NCBI GenBank assembly: GCA_002360555.1
Contig: DEQS01000068.1
Coordinates: 1,510 to 31,531, forward strand
Direction: 5' to 3'
Length of the DNA stretch: 30,022 bases
DNA from: Chloracidobacterium sp. UBA3360
Lineage (GTDB): Bacteria > Acidobacteriota > Blastocatellia > Pyrinomonadales > Pyrinomonadaceae
The notes beneath the pieces were generated by a model. It did no database searches, had not been told where the DNA came from, and saw nothing but the letters and a program-made list of their open reading frames with translations. Of this stretch, positions 1 through 7,284 are shown piece after piece (the stretch's first letter is position 1; every line of letters starts with the position of its first letter). The position numbers were made by a program, and so were the translations under genes.

Positions 1-10
1 TCAACCTTTA

Positions 11-68
11 AAGAGCAAGCACAGCAGTTGAAATCAAAATTGATTTCATATATGCTTTGCTTGCTTTT
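11..68 (+). terminator. Large nested hairpin, possible terminator of an upstream gene
   Basis: Outer arms 14-26 and 53-65 match as an inverted repeat with one mismatch. The pairing extends outward into an A-rich stretch on the left and a four-T run at 65-68 on the right. Inside lies a second perfect 8-bp stem, 30-37 with 40-47, closing a two-base loop. The 3' T run makes a rho-independent terminator for a gene just left of the window plausible. A regulatory cruciform in the leader of the gene at 104 is the alternative. Confidence 0.45.
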
Positions 69-103
69 CAATTTCAAAAAAAACAAATTCTCGGAGGAAC
101 TCT

Positions 104-361
104 ATGCTTGGATTAATAGGTTGGTTGGTGGCGGTGATTGGTATGATTTGGCTCGTCGTTACAGCCATACAAACAGGCAAAGATACTGCCGATAAGGCAA
201 TTTGGGGCCTGGTCAATTTTTTCTGTCAGCCTCTCGGCGGCATCGTTTTTTACTTTGTTAAAAAACAGGGTTTGGTCCCGCTACTTATGGTGATCGCTGG
301 TTGGATCTTGGTTGTAGTTGGTGGCGGAATGAGCTTCTCAATGGGCAATCTACCACAGTAA
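104..361 (+). CDS. Small integral membrane protein, unknown function
   Basis: An 85-residue, very hydrophobic protein with two clear membrane helices (about residues 4-25 and 56-78) and a third, weaker hydrophobic stretch around 33-52. Short polar loops carry KDTADK and KKQG. A GGAGG ribosome site lies about 8 bases before the ATG, which supports this start. I do not recognise a named family; the shape resembles short PLDc_N-like or stress-related membrane proteins, but no signature motif is visible. The next gene, VanZ-like, begins 3 bases after the stop, so the two are probably co-transcribed. Confidence 0.7.
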   Translation: MLGLIGWLVAVIGMIWLVVTAIQTGKDTADKAIWGLVNFFCQPLGGIVFYFVKKQGLVPLLMVIAGWILVVVGGGMSFSMGNLPQ

Positions 362-364
362 TCT

Positions 365-859
365 GTGGCAACTAATTCTACGTTCGACCGGCGTGTATTG
401 CTGTGGCAGTACGCGCCGGTCTTCTTTTGGATCGCCGTAATTTTTTACCTGTCGAGCGATCAGGGCTCGATGTCGCAGACCTCACGTTTTATCCGCCCCG
501 CGCTCGAGTTTCTTTTTCCTGCAGCACCTGAGGAAACCCTCATCATCTACCACGGCTACATTCGCAAAGCCGCCCACTTTACCGAATACGCCGTTCTCGC
601 ATTTCTCGCCGTCCGGGCACTCTCGATACCGGCAACCGTCCGGTTTCACAAATGGCGTTTCATATTACCGTTGCTGCTGGTCGTTGGCGTCGCGGCGATC
701 GACGAGTTTCATCAGAGCTTTGAGGCATCGCGAACCGGCTCGATCCTCGACGTCATGTTAGACATATCGGGCGGCGTGGTGATGATAGTTCTGTTGAGGC
801 TTATGAGGCGGCCGAGGCTGTCGCCGATTGATGGTATTGTCGGATCTGACGAAGCCTAA
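365..859 (+). CDS. VanZ-like family membrane protein
   Basis: A 164-residue membrane protein with the VanZ-like pattern: an N-terminal helix (about 14-30), then a conserved K-x-x-H-x-x-E segment (K68, H71, E74), a hydrophobic stretch (98-112), the D-E-x-H-Q-x-F signature at 113-118, R123, D129 and a final helix (130-146). VanZ itself gives low-level teicoplanin resistance in enterococci, but most homologues have no defined role and are thought to act at the cell envelope. The start is GTG, 3 bases after the previous stop, with no strong ribosome site, suggesting coupling to the small membrane protein upstream. No terminator is seen directly after the stop. The family call is firm; resistance should not be inferred. 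Confidence 0.87.
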   Translation: MATNSTFDRRVLLWQYAPVFFWIAVIFYLSSDQGSMSQTSRFIRPALEFLFPAAPEETLIIYHGYIRKAAHFTEYAVLAFLAVRALSIPATVRFHKWRFILPLLLVVGVAAIDEFHQSFEASRTGSILDVMLDISGGVVMIVLLRLMRRPRLSPIDGIVGSDEA

Positions 860-1210
860 GATAACGCCGGAGAATTCGACAAATCAGTAACCGGTAAAAA
901 TGCCTTGAGCGGTCGCAGCGGCAAGCCGTAACTGCGGTATCGGGAAACGATTGGTAAAAAGCGGATCTGATAAATTACCGGTAAATGACCGCTCTGCAGT
1001 TTTTCGGTCAAAAACCGTTTTTGGCCTAACGGCGCGAGCTTCTGGACGAAACACGTCGTCTCTCTGCATTTTCACCGTTACGAAAGGTTTTTGGCATGAC
1101 GGCGCATCTCGATGGATGAAAACGCGCCCGGTTTTGGGCAAATTACTTCCAATTCGCGCAACTTTGTGTCATATTTTATCGTTAAGAGTAACTGATAAGG
1201 AGATCTATAA
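860..1210. other. Gene-free 351-bp stretch with imperfect repeats and palindromes
   Basis: No credible coding frame. It contains a perfect 10-bp palindrome at 975-984 whose ACCGGTAAA half recurs at 890-898. An imperfect 21-bp inverted repeat lies at 1006-1026 (arms of ten with one mismatch). A degenerate direct repeat of about 40 bases begins GTTTTTGGC near 1017 and again near 1088. An AAGGAG ribosome site (1197-1202) at the right edge serves the gene at 1211. It may hold regulatory sites or the remains of a small repeat element. Confidence 0.5.
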
Positions 1211-2374
1211 ATGAGCATTATTGACAAGATAAAAGACGCCGCGATGAACCAGTTTATTGAGGTCATCGAGTGGCTTGACGACAGCCAGGACACGCTGGTC
1301 TATCGCTTTCCGGTTGCCGGACAAGAGATCAAAAATGGAGCGCAGCTGATCGTTCGCGAATCACAGGCAGCCGTATTTGTCTTTGAGGGCCAGATCGGCG
1401 ACGTCTTTACACCTGGTAAATATGAGATCGATGGCGGCAACACGCCTATTCTCTCGAAACTGGGTGCATGGAAATTTGGCTTTAACTCGCCTTTCAAATC
1501 CGAGGTCTATTTCGTTAATACCAAACAATTTACGGACATGAAATGGGGCACGTCAAACCCGATCATGCTCCGCGACGCCGATTTTGGCATGGTCCAGCTT
1601 CGTGCTTTTGGTGCGTACAGCCTGCGAGTGGCATCGCCCGGTGATTTTATCAAAGAGATCGCGGGTACCAACGCTCAATTTAGCACCGACGATATCGAGG
1701 GCCAGCTAAAACGCGCCATCGTCACCGAATTTTCAGATTCGCTGGGCGAACTGAAAATACCGGCTATCGAACTCGCGTCGCAATACAAAGAGCTCGGCGA
1801 AAAGATCCGCGGCCAGATCAACGAAGATTTTAAGGGCTACGGCCTTGAAGTCACCAAATTTTACGTCGAAAACGTCAGCGTTCCCGAAGAGGTCCAGGAC
1901 GCGATCAACCGTCGTGCCGCGATGGGTGCTCTCGGAAATGTCGATAATTACATGAAATTTCAGGCTGCCGATGCTCTGCGTGACGCTGCTCAAAACGAGG
2001 GCGGCGGTGCCGGACTCGGAGCGGGCCTCGGTGCAGGTTTTGCCGTCGGTAACCAGATGGCAGGTGCCTTTGGTGCCGGGCCGCAGGCAAGTACGTCAGG
2101 CGGTTCCGCCGGTGCATCGTCAGCGACCGTTGCCTGCCCGACCTGCGGCAAAGCTAACGCCGCCGGAGTAAAATTTTGTGCCGAATGCGGCGGCAAGATG
2201 GAGATCGCTCAGGTCCCGTGTGTAAAATGCAACGCAACACTTCGCGAAGGAGCAAAATTCTGCTCCGAGTGCGGTTCGACACAGGAAAAAGCAAAATGTG
2301 CCGGCTGCCAACACGAACTCGCCCCGGGAGCAAAATTCTGCCCCGAATGCGGAACGAAGACTGAAGCAGCTTAG
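1211..2374 (+). CDS. SPFH/stomatin-type protein with three C-terminal zinc ribbons (YdjI-like)
   Basis: A 387-residue protein. Residues 1-255 form an SPFH (band 7)-like region of the YdjI/COG4260 type, ending in an amphipathic helical segment (about 195-255) that family members use for oligomerisation. A Gly/Ala-rich linker (about 263-305) follows. Three zinc ribbons close the protein, each C-x2-C-x10-C-x2-C: cysteines 309/312/323/326, 337/340/351/354 and 363/366/377/380. YdjI-type proteins are associated with membrane microdomains and recruit partners, often next to envelope-stress genes; the partner here is unknown. The start is secured by AAGGAG 8 bases upstream. A strong terminator follows, so it is probably a single-gene unit. 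Confidence 0.85.
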   Translation: MSIIDKIKDAAMNQFIEVIEWLDDSQDTLVYRFPVAGQEIKNGAQLIVRESQAAVFVFEGQIGDVFTPGKYEIDGGNTPILSKLGAWKFGFNSPFKSEVYFVNTKQFTDMKWGTSNPIMLRDADFGMVQLRAFGAYSLRVASPGDFIKEIAGTNAQFSTDDIEGQLKRAIVTEFSDSLGELKIPAIELASQYKELGEKIRGQINEDFKGYGLEVTKFYVENVSVPEEVQDAINRRAAMGALGNVDNYMKFQAADALRDAAQNEGGGAGLGAGLGAGFAVGNQMAGAFGAGPQASTSGGSAGASSATVACPTCGKANAAGVKFCAECGGKMEIAQVPCVKCNATLREGAKFCSECGSTQEKAKCAGCQHELAPGAKFCPECGTKTEAA

Positions 2375-2414
2375 TCAGCACCATCAGCGGGTGGTTTAAC
2401 TTAACGAGTAATTG

Positions 2415-2438
2415 GGGCGAGATGATTCTCGCCCTTTT
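2415..2438 (+). terminator. Rho-independent terminator after the SPFH gene
   Basis: A perfect 8-bp stem, 2415-2422 with 2427-2434, closes a TGAT loop and is followed by four Ts. It lies 40 bases past the stop of the SPFH gene and separates it from the next operon. Confidence 0.85.
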
Positions 2439-2440
2439 AC

Positions 2441-2474
2441 TTTGCGTCTTTGCACCTTGGCGTCTTTGCGTTAA
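2441..2474 (+). repeat. TTTGCGTC-type dispersed repeat
   Basis: Units of about 8-9 bases built on CTTTGCGT are repeated four times with variation, ending in GTTAA. A shorter related copy occurs at 20008-20036, also just upstream of a gene. Similar short tandem strings are common between genes in several environmental bacterial phyla. It sits between a terminator and the Trm112-like gene and may overlap that gene's promoter. Confidence 0.55.
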
Positions 2475-2503
2475 GATTTCTTACAGTTCCGCGAAAAATA
2501 TTT

Positions 2504-2680
2504 ATGCCAATAAGCCCCGAACTTTTAGAAATTCTCCGCTGCCCGCAATGCAGATCTGAGGTCAAGATCGATGACAAACAGACGCGTCTCAAATGCGTAA
2601 ACCCTGAGTGCTCTTTGGTTTACCCCATTCGTGACGATATCCCGGTAATGCTCGTTGATGAAGCGACTACCGAGAAATAG
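2504..2680 (+). CDS. Trm112-like zinc-binding protein
   Basis: A 58-residue protein starting MPISPELLEILRCPQC. Four cysteines (C13, C16, C31, C36) form a zinc knuckle, followed by the typical Y-P-I-R-D-D-I-P-V-M-L end of the Trm112/YcaR family. In eukaryotes and archaea Trm112 activates several methyltransferases; bacterial members are small, uncharacterised zinc proteins often found near lipid A or LPS genes. An in-frame ATG at 2450 is possible, but it would add 18 residues encoded by the repeat region, so 2504 is preferred. No clear ribosome site is visible. The next gene starts 9 bases downstream and a GT9 glycosyltransferase follows, fitting an envelope setting. Confidence 0.85.
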   Translation: MPISPELLEILRCPQCRSEVKIDDKQTRLKCVNPECSLVYPIRDDIPVMLVDEATTEK

Positions 2681-2689
2681 ATCTGACCC

Positions 2690-3208
2690 ATGAAAGGTTG
2701 GCGGCGACAAGCTACGCTGTTTTTGCGACGTCCGTCTTGGATAAATAGGCTCCGGCTCGACCTAAACCCAGCACAAGCAAGATTGATCGACCCGCATGTA
2801 ACTCTTTGCCGCGAGGATGAGGTTTCCGATTGGGAAGAGTTAGGGCGTCGTCTTAAAGAACTGAGGCCGCAAGCCATAACGCTTAATTTTGGCCCTCCGC
2901 ATCGAAACGGCGATCTCGTCTATATTCCATGTGCTGGCTCGACGGATGCATTTGATGACCTTCGGATAACGCTTTTGGGCAACGAGTTGGCAGATCCTAG
3001 AAAGCACGTTCCCCACATAACGCTCATCCATCCACGCAATGGATCTTGTTCCGACGCCGATTTTGCGTCGATCATTTCGGTTTTCGAGCCATTTTCCTAT
3101 ACATTTGATGAGGTTGCGTTCATCCAACAGGAAAATGGCGGCATTTGGGAAACCGTCGAGACTTTTCCACTTGGTGATGGGGCTAACACCAAAATGACTG
3201 ATGGTTAA
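2690..3208 (+). CDS. 2H phosphoesterase superfamily protein (2'-5' RNA ligase-like)
   Basis: A 172-residue protein with the two H-x-T motifs that define the 2H superfamily: H36-V-T38 and H109-I-T111, about 70 residues apart as usual. Family members act on 2'-5' linked or cyclic phosphates in RNA or nucleotides (ThpR and its RNA 2',3'-cyclic phosphodiesterase relatives). The closest subfamily cannot be set by eye, so no symbol is given. It overlaps the next gene by 8 bases and follows the Trm112-like gene by 9, implying one transcript. The first 20 residues are basic and poorly conserved-looking, so the real start could be a little later. Confidence 0.8.
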   Translation: MKGWRRQATLFLRRPSWINRLRLDLNPAQARLIDPHVTLCREDEVSDWEELGRRLKELRPQAITLNFGPPHRNGDLVYIPCAGSTDAFDDLRITLLGNELADPRKHVPHITLIHPRNGSCSDADFASIISVFEPFSYTFDEVAFIQQENGGIWETVETFPLGDGANTKMTDG

Positions 3209-4232
3209 TGCTGAAAAGATCGATTGGCCTGTTGTAAAGCGAGTGCTCGTCGTAAAGTTGCGCTCGATCGGCGACACGGTCCTCGCAACGCCCTCGCTTT
3301 TTGCCCTAAAACGCTTTCTGCCAAATGCACAGATCGACATCCTACTCGAAGACTGGGTCGCACCCGTCCTCGACGGTTTCGATGCCGTTGACAACGTGCT
3401 GACCGTCGGCAAAAGCACCATAGACCGGATAAAAACTGCGCGTGAGCTCCGCCGTCGCAAATACGACGTGGTATTTAACCTACACGGCGGAACGACCGCG
3501 ACGATGCTTGTCAGAGCAACGGGAGCCCGTCATCGCGTCGGCGTCGCAAGCTATCAATACCCTTTTCTTTACAATCATTTACTGCCGTCAGCCGCGGAGT
3601 TTTGGGGACAAGAAACGACCCACTCCGCCGAACAGCAACTGGCTCTATTAGGCTTCGTCGGCGTCCCGGTCGATGATCGGCCAAAAACCCGCCTGGTCGT
3701 TACCGAAAAAGGCAGAACCGCTCGCGTAAGCGAGTGGCACGAACGCGGCAGCTATGCCATTTTGCATCCCGGAACCGCTTTCGCCACAAAACAGTGGCCA
3801 ACCGAAAATTTTGCCCGCACCGCTGAATTCCTTAACCAAAAAGGGCTTCAAATTGTTGCGATCGCCTCACAAAGCGAAAGTAAGGTTCTAGATGAGCTAA
3901 AACGTTATTCAAATGTTCCCATCACAACTTTCGACGACCTAACACTGCCTGAGATCACTGCCCTGGCGTCAAAAGCAAAGGTATTTGTCGGTAACGACTC
4001 AGGCATCGCCCACATCGCCGCGGCAGTCGGCACACCGTCAGTGGTGGTCTTTGGCTCGTCAAACCGCAACCACTGGCGTCCGTGGACCGACGCACCAAAC
4101 GAGATCGTTTTCGAGCCGCTTCCCTGCCAGCCTTGCCCGGGCTATACGTGCGAGGTTTTCGGCGAGCCGAAATGCATCCTCTCAGTGACCCCAAGCGCCG
4201 TGTTTACGGCGCTTGAGCGCGTACTTTCGTAG
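3201..4232 (+). CDS. Glycosyltransferase family 9 (heptosyltransferase-like)
   Basis: A 343-residue protein with the GT9 hallmarks. Near the N terminus is V-L-V-V-K-L-R-S-I-G-D-T-V-L-A-T-P (about 15-31). In the second Rossmann domain, near residue 265, is V-G-N-D-S-G-I-A-H with the following G-T-P, the nucleotide-sugar site. A cysteine-rich C-P-x-C segment near the C terminus is often seen in RfaF/WaaQ relatives. GT9 enzymes add ADP-heptose to the LPS core at the inner membrane, although environmental members may use other sugars. It overlaps the 2H phosphoesterase gene by 8 bases. A promoter for ffh begins 10 bases after its stop. Confidence 0.88.
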   Translation: MVNAEKIDWPVVKRVLVVKLRSIGDTVLATPSLFALKRFLPNAQIDILLEDWVAPVLDGFDAVDNVLTVGKSTIDRIKTARELRRRKYDVVFNLHGGTTATMLVRATGARHRVGVASYQYPFLYNHLLPSAAEFWGQETTHSAEQQLALLGFVGVPVDDRPKTRLVVTEKGRTARVSEWHERGSYAILHPGTAFATKQWPTENFARTAEFLNQKGLQIVAIASQSESKVLDELKRYSNVPITTFDDLTLPEITALASKAKVFVGNDSGIAHIAAAVGTPSVVVFGSSNRNHWRPWTDAPNEIVFEPLPCQPCPGYTCEVFGEPKCILSVTPSAVFTALERVLS

Positions 4233-4241
4233 GCGCAAATG

Positions 4242-4270
4242 TTGACACTTACCCTTTGAAACACTAGTAT
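4242..4270 (+). promoter_or_regulatory. Near-consensus sigma-70 promoter for the ffh operon
   Basis: TTGACA at 4242-4247 and TAGTAT at 4265-4270 are separated by exactly 17 bases. The predicted start is near 4277, about 30 bases before the ffh ATG. The spacing and the position in the only gap before a highly expressed operon make this the best promoter in the window. Confidence 0.75.
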
Positions 4271-4306
4271 TTATAGTTTCGACTATTGTAGCCGAACTGT
4301 CTCTAT

Positions 4307-5800
4307 ATGTTTGAATCGTTATCCGACAAACTCAAATTAACACTGCGAAATCTTCGCGGGCAGGGCAAGCTGACGCCCGAGCACGTGGACGTGGCGTTAC
4401 GCGAGATCCGGATGGCCCTGTTAGAGGCTGATGTTAACTACAAAGTCGCCAAAGATTTTGTCGAATCGGTACGTGTTAAGGCTGAGGGCGAAGAGGTCTG
4501 GAACGGCCTAAAACCGCACGAACAGGTCGTTAAGATCGTCTATGACGAGCTTGCTGAGCTGATGGGCGGCACTTCGTCGCGGCTCGTATTTACCAAGCAA
4601 ACGCCGAACGTTGTGATGATCGTCGGTTTGCAGGGTTCGGGTAAAACGACCTCGACCGGTAAGATCTCGCGTTGGCTCGCGGACAATCAGGAACGTAAGC
4701 CTTTGCTTGTGTCGGTCGACGTTTATCGTCCCGCCGCCCGCGAACAGCTCAAGGTCGTCGCAAATGCCGTGAACGTTGCGGTTTACGAAGGCAAAGATTC
4801 TAACGACCCGCTGACACTGGTCAAGGGTGCGGTCAAACACGCCAATGAATTTGGCTTTGACACGCTGATGATCGACACCGCCGGCCGTCTGCACATCGAC
4901 GACGACCTGATGGTCGAGCTCGAGCAGATCAAGGCAGAGACAAAACCGATCGAGGTTCTGTTTGTCGCGGATGCGATGACCGGCCAGGACGCAGTCAATT
5001 CGGCACAAGTTTTTCACGAGCGTGTCGGCATCACCGGCGTTGTCCTGACCAAGATGGATGGCGACGCACGCGGCGGTGCGGCCCTTTCGATCAAGCAGGT
5101 CATCGGCCAGCCGGTTAAGTTTGTCGGCGTCGGCGAAAAATACGACGCGATCGAGCCGTTTTATCCTGATCGTATCGCCCAGCGAATACTCGGCATGGGC
5201 GATGTCCTGACCCTCATTGAGGAAGTTCAGGGCAAGATCAACGAAGAAGAGGCCCAAGAGCAGCTGCGGAAAATGACGACAAATCAGTTTTCGCTCGAAG
5301 ATTTTCGCAACCAGCTCGGACAGTTCAAAAAGCTTGGCTCGATGTCTAAGCTGATGAAAATGCTGCCGGAACAGATGACCGGCGGGATGCAGATCACCGA
5401 CGAGCAATCGGCCGTCGTCGATCATCAGATGAAACGGACCGAAGCGATCATCGATTCGATGACGCGGCAGGAACGCAATAATCACAAGGTTTTAGACGCG
5501 AGCCGTAAGACCCGCATCGCGGGCGGTTCGGGTTCGACCATCGCCGAGGTCAATCAGCTGCTGCGTCAGTACGAGCAGATGAAAAAGATGATGGCCCAGA
5601 TGAATCGCGGCGGGCTGTTTGGCGGCATGGCGAAAAAAATGGCGGGCGGTTTGGCCGGCGGCCTAGGCGGTATGCTCGGCGGCGGTAACCCGATGGGAAT
5701 GCTGGGCGGAGGTTCCGCCGGAGATCAATTTGACGACGAGTCTAACGGCTCGGCACGTAGCAATTTAAGAAAGAAAAAGAGGCACAAAAAACGACGTTGA
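4307..5800 (+). CDS. ffh: Signal recognition particle GTPase Ffh
   Basis: A 497-residue SRP54 homologue. It has an N domain (1-90), then a G domain with G1 GLQGSGKT (107-114), DVYRPAA (138-144), DTAGR (190-194) and TKMD (248-251). A methionine-rich M domain follows (about 320-445), with the signal-peptide groove and RNA-binding helices. It binds 4.5S RNA and signal sequences emerging from the ribosome and docks with FtsY to deliver inner-membrane and secreted proteins. The last 55 residues are a Gly/Met-rich stretch ending in a strongly basic Lys/Arg tail, longer than in E. coli (453 residues). It is the first gene of the ffh-rpsP-khpA-rimM-trmD-rplS-rnhB operon. Confidence 0.98.
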   Translation: MFESLSDKLKLTLRNLRGQGKLTPEHVDVALREIRMALLEADVNYKVAKDFVESVRVKAEGEEVWNGLKPHEQVVKIVYDELAELMGGTSSRLVFTKQTPNVVMIVGLQGSGKTTSTGKISRWLADNQERKPLLVSVDVYRPAAREQLKVVANAVNVAVYEGKDSNDPLTLVKGAVKHANEFGFDTLMIDTAGRLHIDDDLMVELEQIKAETKPIEVLFVADAMTGQDAVNSAQVFHERVGITGVVLTKMDGDARGGAALSIKQVIGQPVKFVGVGEKYDAIEPFYPDRIAQRILGMGDVLTLIEEVQGKINEEEAQEQLRKMTTNQFSLEDFRNQLGQFKKLGSMSKLMKMLPEQMTGGMQITDEQSAVVDHQMKRTEAIIDSMTRQERNNHKVLDASRKTRIAGGSGSTIAEVNQLLRQYEQMKKMMAQMNRGGLFGGMAKKMAGGLAGGLGGMLGGGNPMGMLGGGSAGDQFDDESNGSARSNLRKKKRHKKRR

Positions 5801-5841
5801 TGTTCTTATTATAAGAGCCTCAACCTCTCGATACAAAAATT

Positions 5842-6498
5842 ATGTTAGCAATTAGTTTAATGAGAATGGGTGCGAAAAAGAATCCCTTTTATCGCGTCGT
5901 AGTTAAGGAAAAACGCTCAAAGCGTGACGGCAAGTACTTGGAAAACGTCGGAACATATGATCCGATGCAAGATCCGGCGGATGTAAAGCTCAACCATGAT
6001 CGCATCCAGTACTGGATCGGCGTCGGCGCACAGCCGACCGAAACGGTAGCAAGCCTGATCAAGAATAATCCGGTACAGACGGAAGAAGAGCGTGCAGCAA
6101 TGCTCGCGGCTCGTGCCGAGAAAAAAGCAGCCGCCGAAGCTGAGAGAGCCGCCGCTAAGAAAGCAGAGAACGAAAAACTCGCTGCCGAAAGAGCAGAGGC
6201 GGAAAAAGCTGCTGCTGCGGTCGCTGCTGCTGAAGCCGCCGAGGCTGCCGCAACTGCCGCCGCTGAGGCAGAGGTTGCCGAAGCACCGGCTGAGACCGAA
6301 GCCGTTGAGGCTGACGCTGCTCCGGCGGTCGAAGCGGAAGCAACTGAGGCCGTCGAGGCCGAGGCTGCACCGGCAGTCGAAGCTGAAGCCACTGAAGCTG
6401 TCGAAGTTGAGGCCGCACCTGTCGAAGCTGTTGAAGCAGAACCGGCCGCTGAAGTGACCCAAGATGGCGCTGAGGCAGAGTCGGCTGAGAAAGCCTAG
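5842..6498 (+). CDS. rpsP: 30S ribosomal protein S16 with a long Ala/Glu tail
   Basis: Residues 1-80 are a normal S16 (R-M-G-A-K-K-N-P-F-Y-R at 8-18, G-x-Y-D-P at 37-41, and the P-T-E-T-V segment). S16 binds 16S rRNA and is needed for 30S assembly. Unusually, about 138 more residues follow. Residues 81-125 are a charged Lys/Glu/Ala-rich, probably helical segment. Residues 126-218 are an acidic low-complexity tail with two identical 14-residue units (159-172 and 175-188). Typical S16 is 80-90 residues. The stop lies 18 bases before khpA. Long antisense frames here are a by-product of the GCN/GAN codons. Confidence 0.96.
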   Translation: MLAISLMRMGAKKNPFYRVVVKEKRSKRDGKYLENVGTYDPMQDPADVKLNHDRIQYWIGVGAQPTETVASLIKNNPVQTEEERAAMLAARAEKKAAAEAERAAAKKAENEKLAAERAEAEKAAAAVAAAEAAEAAATAAAEAEVAEAPAETEAVEADAAPAVEAEATEAVEAEAAPAVEAEATEAVEVEAAPVEAVEAEPAAEVTQDGAEAESAEKA

Positions 6499-6516
6499 GC
6501 TGATCGCTCAAACAAG

Positions 6517-6750
6517 ATGAGAGAAGCTGTAGAAAAGATCGTCAGATCGCTGGTCGGCGAACCCGACGCTGTCGAGGTGGCCGAATTTGAGGATGGCAAA
6601 ACCGTCCGCATTGAGGTTCGCGTCGCCGACAGCGATATGGGCCGCGTCATCGGCCGCGAGGGCCGCACGGTCAAAGCGATCCGCAGCATTCTGTTCGCCG
6701 CCGGGCAAAAGCACGGCAAGCGTTTTCATCTTGATCTGGTCGAAGACTAG
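6517..6750 (+). CDS. khpA: KH-domain RNA-binding protein KhpA
   Basis: A 77-residue protein made of a single KH domain. The G-x-x-G loop is G46-R-E-G49 within V-I-G-R-E-G-R-T-V-K-A-I-R. Length and location between rpsP and rimM match KhpA (YlqC), which pairs with KhpB/EloR in Gram-positives to bind many RNAs and influence cell division and elongation. In this phylum its partner is unknown. The stop codon directly abuts a possible TTG start of rimM and lies 24 bases before its ATG. Confidence 0.93.
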   Translation: MREAVEKIVRSLVGEPDAVEVAEFEDGKTVRIEVRVADSDMGRVIGREGRTVKAIRSILFAAGQKHGKRFHLDLVED

Positions 6751-6774
6751 TTGGCAGAGATTACCGGGTTAAGA

Positions 6775-7284
6775 ATGGAAGACTTGGTCGCAATTGCCAA
6801 TATAGTTAGAACTCGCGGACTAAAGGGCGAAGTCGTAGCAGAAATCCTGACGGATTTTCCCGAGCGTTTTGACGACCTGAAAACGGTCATCGCAGTATCG
6901 CCGGACGAGAGTTGTCGTGAGCTAACGCTTGAAAAACACTGGTTCCAATCTGGGCGGATGGTTCTCAAGTTCGCCGGGGTCAACTCGATCGAGGATGGTG
7001 AAACGCTTCGCAACGTGGAAATCTGCGTTCCCGAATCGGATGCGGTCGAACTAGACGAAGGCGAATATTTCGACTGGCAATTGGCGGGCTGTCGCGTAGT
7101 GACAGTCTCGGGTGAAGAGATCGGCAAAGTCCGCGAACTGATGCGGACAGGCGCCACCGAGATACTGGTCGTCGATGGCGAAAAAGAGTATTTGATACCT
7201 TTTGCCGAGGCTATCTGCACCGAGGTTGATATTGAGAACGGTGTTATTCTCATCGATCCACCAGAAGGGTTGCTGGAGTTTTAG
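6775..7284 (+). CDS. rimM: Ribosome maturation factor RimM
   Basis: A 169-residue protein from this ATG, the usual RimM length. The N-terminal domain begins V-A-I-A-N-I-V-R-T-R-G-L-K-G-E-V, the family signature. The C-terminal PRC-barrel holds Y-F-D-W-Q-L, G-x-V and E-Y-L-I-P-F-A. RimM binds S19 and aids 30S head maturation. An in-frame TTG at 6751, right after the khpA stop, would add 8 residues; ATG 6775 is preferred because it puts the conserved strand at the usual distance. The trmD GTG follows the stop with no gap, so the pair is translationally coupled. Confidence 0.95.
   Translation: MEDLVAIANIVRTRGLKGEVVAEILTDFPERFDDLKTVIAVSPDESCRELTLEKHWFQSGRMVLKFAGVNSIEDGETLRNVEICVPESDAVELDEGEYFDWQLAGCRVVTVSGEEIGKVRELMRTGATEILVVDGEKEYLIPFAEAICTEVDIENGVILIDPPEGLLEF

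Noticed and set aside
951..1214. 87-codon frame in the repeat-rich gap before the SPFH gene
   Set aside because: No ribosome site, no hydrophobic or domain pattern, overlapping the SPFH start and opposed by another meaningless frame.
4508..5485. Long open frame (325 codons) on the minus strand inside ffh
   Set aside because: It lies wholly opposite a strongly conserved gene with intact motifs. The open frame follows from codon bias and shows no family features.
5889..6462. Two overlapping Ala/Ser- and Gly/Ser-rich minus-strand frames opposite rpsP
   Set aside because: They are mirror images of the GCN/GAN-rich tail of S16. No start context or domain is seen.
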